Origin: Hydra vulgaris
Lineage: Eukaryota; Cnidaria; Hydrozoa; Anthoathecata; Hydridae
Direction of reading: 5' to 3'
NCBI RefSeq assembly: GCF_038396675.1
Contig: NC_088934.1
Span: forward strand, 45,271,001 to 45,335,000
DNA length: 64,000 nt
Under the pieces are notes generated by a model that was not told where the DNA came from, made no database searches, and saw only the letters and a list, made by a program, of their open reading frames with translations. This document shows positions 56,640 through 64,000 of the stretch, piece by piece. The position numbers and the translations under genes are program-made. Within the stretch, counting starts at the first letter, position 1. Each line of letters begins with the position of its first letter.

Positions 56640-59150
56640 TCTAATAGATTGCAATTACTCATTTAATTTGATTTGCATAACCGAAACGTGGTGTTCTGAT
56701 GAATCATTTTAAACGAACTCAAATTTTCAAATTCCAAAATAAACTAATATCTTTTAAAAGAAAAACAAATAAAAACGGAGGATAATTTCCACTTTCCACC
56801 AAAATATTATAATTTCCACTTGCTTTAGACCTCCGGAAGGCGATATAATTAAATTTTCAAACTTTTTAAAATGAAATCTTTCTCAAAATAATTGACAAGG
56901 GAAAAAAATATTTTCTTTATTGGAGATTTAAATATTAACAGTCTAAACTACAAAGAAAATGCGAATACTAAACTCTTTTTTGATAATCTATTTCAATTGT
57001 GTATCCTTCCAATCATCAACAAACCTATTCGAGTAACCCCAACTTCCGTCTCTGCTATAGACAATATACTAACAAATACATTTTTAGAAACCTCTTTAAA
57101 AGCAGGAGTTATCAAATCCGATATATCAGATCATTTTCGTATTTATTTTTCATTATCTCAAGATTTAAGAACCTATAACAATCCTTAAACCAAATTTATA
57201 AAAGAAAAATCTTTCAGTTCTCTATTAAAAATTTTTAAATTAAGACTCGCTATCGGTAGTAAATTGGGATGAAGTGTATCAAGAATGTAACCTTGGCCAC
57301 ACAAATTCCGCTTACAATCTATTTATAAATATTTTTCTAGATCACTACAATAAACATTTCTCTGTTAAAGAGAAAGAAATAAAGCAAAAATATTTAAACT
57401 GCCCATGGATAACTAAGGGGATTAGAAAATCATCAAAAACAAAGCAAAAACTCTATATCAAGTATTTAAAAAACAGAAACGAAACTAACTTAACTACAAA
57501 CAAGGAATACAAAAATCTATTTGAAAAAATTAGAAAGAATTCAAAAAAAATATATTACTCAAAACAACTACAAGAAAGCAAAAGTGATATTAAAAAAACC
57601 TGGAACATATTGTAAGAAATAATAGGTAAAAACCATACAAAATCAAATAATTTACCCGATAAAATTATCGTTAACGAAACTGAATATATCGACAAAGTTT
57701 CAATAGTTTTTTTGCAATCATAGGCCCTAACATGGCTTCAAAAATTCAATGCCCTGAAATCTCCTTCAAAACCTATATCACAAACCAATATTTCTGCTAA
57801 AATATTTTCTCTAGACTAAATCATTAAGAACTAGAAATTGCAAAAAATTTGCTTAAGACAAATAAGGCCCCTGAGATAGACGACATTTGTAGCTATATAG
57901 TTGTAAATGTGTTTCCGTTGATAAAACAACCTATCTATAAAATATTTAAATCTTTAATTATTACAGGATCTGTGCCGAATAAATTAAAAATAGCTAAGGT
58001 AATACCAATATTAAAAACCGGAGATTCATTTACACTAAATAACTACAGACCGATCTAAGTTCTTCCTGTATTTTTAAAACTTTTGGAGAGATTAGTATAC
58101 AATAAACTGTATAAATATCTAACAAATAACAAAATCCTAAATGAAAAACAGTTTGGCTTCTAAAAGCATCATTCAACCGAACACGCAATTCTTGATCTTA
58201 TAAATAATATAAATGACTCCTTTGAAAACAAAAAATACGTCCTTGGAGTCTTTGTTGATTTATCTAAGGCATTTGACACAGTAGATCACGCTATCTTAAT
58301 TAGGAAAATGGAAAAATATGGGATAAAAGGTGTTGCACTAAACTGGTTTAAAATTTTTTTACTAGACAGAAAAAATTGAGTTATTGCTCATGAAAAGAAA
58401 TTTTCAAAATTACTCAAAATAAAATGCGATGTCTTCCAAGGTTCCATTCCTGCACCTCTTTTGTTTTTAATATACATAAACGATCTTCCTAAAGCCTCAA
58501 GTAAATTGGATGTCATAATGTTCGCAGATAACACCAATTTGTTTTATGTATCCTCATCAATTACAGAACTCTATGAAACTACAAATACTGAACTTGAAAA
58601 AATAAACAGTTGGTTAAAATCTAACAAATTATCGCTAAACAGAGAACCCAAGCAACTAAATTTCTTGGGTTACTTATTGATGAGAACATCTCATGGAAAT
58701 CACATATAGATATATTAAATACTAAAATATCAAAAAACATTGGTATCCTATACAAAGCTAGTTCTATACTGTCTCCTGATAATTTAAAGTTCCTATACTT
58801 CTCATTCATACAAAGTTACTACATATACGCTAATGTTGCATGGGCGAGTACTCATAAATCCAAACTAACCATACTATATCGGAAACAAAATCATGCTTCA
58901 AGAATAGTTTTTCATAAGCATAGACTCTCGCATGCTGAGCCACTTTTAAAAAATTTGAAAGCATTAAATGTATATCAAATCAATATATTCCAAAATTTGT
59001 TATTTATGTTCAAATATAAACATAGACTTGTTTCTTCTTACTTTTTAAAATTTTTTTTCCAAAATAGCAAAAATAGATACCATACCAGAGGAACGGGAAA
59101 ACTTCAACGTACCTTGAAACTAATCTCTCGACTACATATTATTTAGTGAA
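56640..59150 (+). pseudogene. LINE endonuclease-reverse transcriptase, broken
   Basis: Endonuclease blocks: LICITETWCSDE (about 56670), FIGDLNINSLNY (56922) and the C-terminal SDISDHFRIYFSL (57118). A linker (57274-57615) with CPWITKGIRKSSKTKQKLYI precedes the RT. RT: KIAKVIPILKTGD and NNYRPI (57990-58056), FVDLSKAFDTVDHAIL (58252), DVFQGSIPAPLLFLIYINDL (58430) and MFADNTNLFY (58518). The catalytic YADD is FADN, so the second active-site Asp is lost in this copy. TAA or TGA codons interrupt the RT frame at 58056-58058 and twice more (about 58160, 58378). Thumb and C-terminus follow in shifted frames to about 59146. Confidence 0.9.
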
Positions 59151-59200
59151 TCGTGCACCTACTTATATTTATGTGTATTGAAATAAAATTAAAAAAATGA

Positions 59201-59639
59201 AAAACTTCTTTATGTCTGCATTCTTTGTTTTTTTTGCATTTTGGATTTTTATTTTCATTCTGCCGAAAACTGGTAACATTTTTTTGCTTTAATATAAACT
59301 TATTTTAAATGAAGTATCCAAAAATATTTGTAACGCATAGCGGTTTCTTGATGACAAGGCCGTCGGTCTTCTGCAAGTTTTCCGCGTTCTTTGAAGTAAT
59401 TTCTAATACTTTACAGTTTTATTTTATATATTTTTTGTATAACGTAACTTTGTGATTTTTTTTTTTTTAAGTTTTACTTACTCTGTAAAGATTCTGCTAT
59501 ATATTACGAACTTGTAAAGATTAAAGAACAAAAAAATTAAAAAAAAAAACAAAAACAAAAAGAACTCGGCCAAATAGCATTCTTACATTAATTTATATAG
59601 TAGCATCAGATGAATTTTACTACCCTTTAAGTATTTCTA
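59201..59639. other. No gene seen
   Basis: AT-rich with T- and A-runs; nothing recognised. Confidence 0.4.
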
Positions 59640-60480
<841 letters not shown>

Positions 60481-61060
60481 GATTTATTGTATAGTTTATC
60501 AAACATTTTAGATGAAATCATCTACTTACTGTTCTTTTGTATGGGACATTATTCACAATAGCCTATTGCTTTTAAAAACTATTTTAAATTTACAAGTGAT
60601 GTTCATAACACAAACTTAGATCGGTATCTTTTTATAATCTTTCAAAAAAAAAATCAAGAAAATATGGTATTAAGTTTACTAATTACTAATCAATTCACTC
60701 CTAAAACTCTTACCGATTTTAATAAAAAAAAGGCTTCCAAACATTTCTAAAAATGCTTTGATTACAAATATCAACTAATTTATCCTCTATATAAACTCTC
60801 ATTAAACTTCTAACACACCATTACCATCGTCTTATATCTTCATTTTATCTTGACTCTTTTTCTAAACTGTTCTAAGTCTTCCCTTATTTTTAAACCTATT
60901 CAGTTATCTCTTCTTCTACTCCTTCTTCTTCCACATATGCACATATTTATATGCGTGTATAAAAGTAAGCGTGTATTTATATGAAGCTACAAAGGGTTTT
61001 TTCGCCATTTGTTTGAGTTACTCAATGGTCCCACCTCCGGACCCACTGGTTGCATTGAGA
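60481..61060. other. Probable LINE 3' remnant; no gene
   Basis: Weak resemblance to a LINE C-terminus near 60590 (YFKFTSDVHNTN). From 60760 on nothing is recognised. Confidence 0.3.
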
Positions 61061-61089
61061 AATATTTCAAAGCAAGTTAGCTGCTACCA

Positions 61090-61325
61090 GTAGCAACATT
61101 TAAGCTAGTTAAAATTTCAAGCAAGGACTGTATTGAATTAATTGACTGGTTGTCCAATAAATTAACTACACCGTCAATACTAAATGATGTGAGAATAGAA
61201 GATTTAAAAAGTATGTTGGAAAAACTAATACCAATTTATTGAATTTTTACAAAGCTCCCATACCACATGCAAGCTGCAGAAAGAATGATAAAACTGGTTA
61301 CGGAGGCCTCAAGGAAAGTAAGTTG
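61090..61325 (+). pseudogene. Coding-like fragment, possibly C-terminus of the LHFDGK-type transposase
   Basis: The plus frame reads LVKISSKDCIELIDWLSNKL, VRIEDLKSMLEKLIPI, a stop, then KLPYHMQAAERMIKLVTEAS and RKV before a donor-like AAAGTAAGT (61315-61323). The second stretch resembles, from general memory, a block that follows the RWNS part in the hAT-like family seen at 62302-64000. That link is unverified. Confidence 0.4.
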
Positions 61326-61333
61326 TTAAAATA

Positions 61334-61381
61334 AACGGGACGGATTATTTGCACCACGAGTGGAGCGAATAAATCCGCCCT
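61334..61381. repeat. Imperfect hairpin GGACGGATTATTTGC
   Basis: GGACGGATTATTTGC and GCGAATAAATCCGCCC are near inverses around ACCACGAGTGGA. Confidence 0.65.
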
Positions 61382-61401
61382 GATTACCCAATTTCCAAAC
61401 A

Positions 61402-61590
61402 CACTCGAATAATATAATATATAAGAATTAAGAAATAAGTGTTAGGTATTAAAGTTTCATCATCATAAATTCTCATGCACTTAAATTAAAGCATAGCTTT
61501 TCTCGATTTTGAGATCTGAAATCAAGAAAAACCATGTCTTAATTTAAAGTGCAAGAGACAGTACTAGTATAGTAGTATAGTATTCGAGTG
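61402..61590. mobile_element. 189-bp hairpin MITE, CACTCGAATA ends
   Basis: CACTCGAATAATATAATAT and an inverse ATAGTATAGTATTCGAGTG form the ends. Inner arms TCATGCACTTAAATTAAAG and CTTAATTTAAAGTGCAAGAGA add a second paired level. Non-coding. Confidence 0.75.
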
Positions 61591-62000
61591 CATAACAATT
61601 CCTGGTATATGTTTGATAAATGTTAGTTAAATAATGAAAAAACAGTGTTTTTGTTGATTTTTAGGTAATTTCAGGCTCCTTGCTAAAACAGAAAATTTTG
61701 TCGGTAGGGCGTCACATTTTGCATTGTGCTTAATTATACAAAGGTGCACACTACCGCAAAGTGCTGTGACATTTAAAAAAAATTTAAACAAAAAAATATT
61801 TGAAGAAATTATAAAATTTTTGATTTCACGTCTTTTCTCAGACGTACATTGGTAAAAAATTTTATTTTTTGATCCCCAAGTATAGACTTTGTGTATGTGT
61901 GTATGCGTATAGGAATATATGTGTATGTATATATTTACACATTTATTTGAATACATGTATATGTATTTGTGCATATATAAGTATATGTGTATTTATATAA
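61591..62000. other. No gene seen
   Basis: AT-rich; TGTGTATGTATATAT-type low complexity from 61890. Confidence 0.4.
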
Positions 62001-62006
62001 TGTATA

Positions 62007-62083
<77 letters not shown>
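62001..62083. repeat. (AT)n microsatellite
   Basis: AT dinucleotides preceded by GTATATGTGTAT-type imperfect repeats. Confidence 0.95.
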
Positions 62084-62089
<6 letters not shown>

Positions 62090-62301
62090 TTAGTGATATG
62101 ACAATTTTTAAATACCCTAACCCCTTGTTATTTTTTGTGAAGTTTTAATGCAAAGATCGAGAAAAATCCAATAGCAAGTGTCAACATTAAAAAAATGTTA
62201 CCCCCCTTATTCAAATTTATAAAAATATATACAATTATACATTGTACAAAATGGTTTTTTTTAATCAGAAATACAAACATACAGGTTTTAGTGTTTATTT
62301 G

Positions 62302-64000
62302 TCAAAAGAAATTTAATTTTAATTTTTTCAATGCTTTTGCACAATCCTGCAGAACTTTAATTGTACGTTCAGCACAAATGTTTGACCTTTGAGTTGGGAT
62401 TGGAGTCGGCTCAACCGACCAAAAAGTCCTTAAAGTCTTTATTGCCTTTGAGTGATCTTTGCAAACGGCTGCCAAATTATTGTAGTTATCCTGATTATAA
62501 ATCTGACCAGAAGACCAGATGTAACTCCACGTGCCACTAATAAAGTCACATGATGACTGACCTTCGGCTGACTGTCGAAATTCTGGAAGTAAAATATAAG
62601 CTAGCAAAGCATAGATTGCTTGGCTATTCCATCTTGCATTGCTTATATTTGGCAAAGTTCTGAAATTTACTTTAGGGAAGCATTAAACTGTTCTTAAACT
62701 GTCTGTAACAAGTGATCAAGTGATGAAGGAAAACCATATCATCTCTCCAAACAATTTCTTCTTCTTCCTTCAGAGCATCTCCAGAATTGTCAAAAGATGC
62801 TTTCAGCTGCTGGTACTCTTCTGTTATTCTGCTAACGAACCAATAATTGAGATTAGGCAAGGTTGTTGCTGCTTCAAAATAATCATTAATCACATGTTTT
62901 AGTAATGTATCAAGAACATGATGCTGGCATCCAATATAAAGAGGTTTGTCTAATCCAAGCTTAACAAAATGCTTCTGTAGTAGTGTGACTGCCCCCAACA
63001 GATTTTCCTGTATTTGCAGAGCTTGTATCAGAAATTATTAACTTAATTGCAGGCCATAGCTTATATTCATCAAGCACAGTTTTTATTCCATTAAATAATG
63101 TTTCACCTTTTCCGTTGATCAGTGCAAGAACTGCAAGTTTAACTTCTCTATTTTCATTTTTTAGAACTACAACCTGGTACTCTGTATTCTTTATGTGCTT
63201 CCCATCAAAGTGCAAGCTCCAGTTTTCGTTTCTTAGAGTTTCAATAAAATGTTCTTTTAATTTTTCTCCTGTCTTCATTGTAGCTTTGTAAACACCACTT
63301 TGACTTGGAGTTGGAATAGAAATTCCATCTTTTGCAAGAGTTTTGCAGACTGTGTGAGACTTTTTGTTGAACTCAGTTTTGCCTTTGTCACCAAATTTAT
63401 TGCATAATCAGTTTTTTGTCTTTTACATGTTGTTGGAGCCTCTGAATCTTGAGAACCACTGTCAGAATCTTGTTTTTCCTCTTCAGTGCTAAAATGTTCT
63501 TCATCTTCACTACTTAAATCATCCTTAGTATCTTGACTGACTTTTTGCTTAATCAACTTTAGTTTTCTAGGATGAACTCCTTGTGTATCTTCAATTGTGG
63601 TGCAGTAGCCAGCTCTACCATTTTTTGACATCTGAAGATTATAGAAGGCTTTATCTTCCTGGCACAACCATTCTCCATTTTCATCAGTTACGTTGAACAA
63701 GTTGGTAAAGGCTTGCGTTCCTGGTTTTCTGCTGTCTTTTTCATACTTGTTTAGTACATTCTCATTTTTTCTTTCCACTATAAATTTGCCTTTTTGAATT
63801 GGAAGATTCAGTTTTTTCCATAAGATTTTTACTTCTTTGACCACTATCACAACTCTCTCCAGTCTACTTTTCACATTTGCAGCCAAACACTTAAATCTGT
63901 CCAGGATATGCTGTTCTGTTGGCATTTTGTTCATTTGATCAAGACTGTCAACAATCTTTGCATACTTTCTTGAATTCTTGGCTGTTTTAGCAAAATCACA
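62302..64000 (-). pseudogene. hAT-like DDE transposase, frameshifted, runs off window
   Basis: The minus frame is open at the window edge (AKNSRKYAKIVDSLDQMNKM) and continues through a basic N-terminus and an acidic stretch (SSEDEEHFSTEEEKQDSDSG). A shift near 63350 restores VCKTLAKDGISIPTPSQSGV. Then come WSLHFDGKHI (likely first catalytic Asp), LIISDTSSANTG (second), and after one extra base in a five-C run (62992-62996) VTLLQKHFVKLGL and YIGCQHHVLDTLL (hAT CxxH-like). A third indel near 62660 leads to LPNISNARWNSQAIYALL (hAT RWNS-like) and the frame ends at 62302. The order FDG, SDT, CxxH, RWNS fits the hAT superfamily, though the clade is not one I can name. Confidence 0.75.

Larger units (their letters stand above)
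51821..59200 (+). mobile_element. LINE (ORF1, endonuclease, RT) split by a DNA element
   Basis: ORF1 remnant at 51821-52616, EN/RT remnant at 56640-59150 and a short 3' tail to about 59200, all on the plus strand and in the expected order. The gap 52830-56377 is a terminal-inverted-repeat element. The RT is closest to that at 22.2-23.6 kb (KASSKLDVIMFAD versus KASNLTSIIYAD). Confidence 0.8.

Overview
The window is strongly AT-rich eukaryotic DNA dominated by transposable elements and their remains. The mix of families (CR1/L2/jockey-type LINEs, a Transib with a RAG1-like transposase, a P-element-like transposon with a THAP9-like transposase, DD37E Tc1/mariner elements, several hAT elements, a Helitron remnant, a tRNA-derived SINE and many hairpin MITEs) plus a decayed NB-ARC/TPR (NLR-like) gene points to a metazoan, most likely a Hydra-like cnidarian. 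That assignment is inference. No operons, CRISPR arrays or bacterial features are present. Nearly every recognisable coding region is broken by frameshifts, stops or insertions.

Layout: 0-4.6 kb holds a SINE, a degenerate MITE and a Helitron Rep-domain remnant. 4.6-7.8 kb holds AAAAGTAA-rich repeat sequence with MITEs. 7.8-12.3 kb is a Transib whose RAG1-like transposase is split by a 1440-bp hAT with a perfect 8-bp target duplication. 12.7-16.2 kb has repeats, a MITE inserted in an older palindrome, and a CR1-like LINE. 16.2-20.1 kb is mostly unassigned with two inverted copies of a dispersed repeat. 20.1-21.4 kb is a DD37E element. 22.0-25.0 kb has a LINE and hAT pieces. 25.2-28.0 kb has a large (AT)n tract and an NB-ARC/TPR pseudogene interrupted at a TA by a second DD37E element. 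29.5-33.1 kb is a full-ended P-like transposon inserted into an unidentified coding-like sequence. 34.7-39.9 kb has MITEs, a LINE remnant and a long inverted repeat. 44.8-47.9 kb holds two phase-compatible exons of an unidentified host gene on the minus strand, with a hAT fragment in the intron. 48.9-51.2 kb has repeats and a LINE 3' remnant. 51.8-59.2 kb is one LINE (ORF1, endonuclease, RT) split by a 3.5-kb terminal-inverted-repeat element that itself carries two smaller inverted-repeat elements. 59.6-64 kb has another LINE split by (AT)n, a hairpin element and a frameshifted hAT-like transposase gene running off the window edge.

The window reads as a record of successive insertions rather than as genes working together. 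The best host signals are the two-exon gene at 44.8-47.9 kb and the NLR-like pseudogene at 25.6-28.0 kb.
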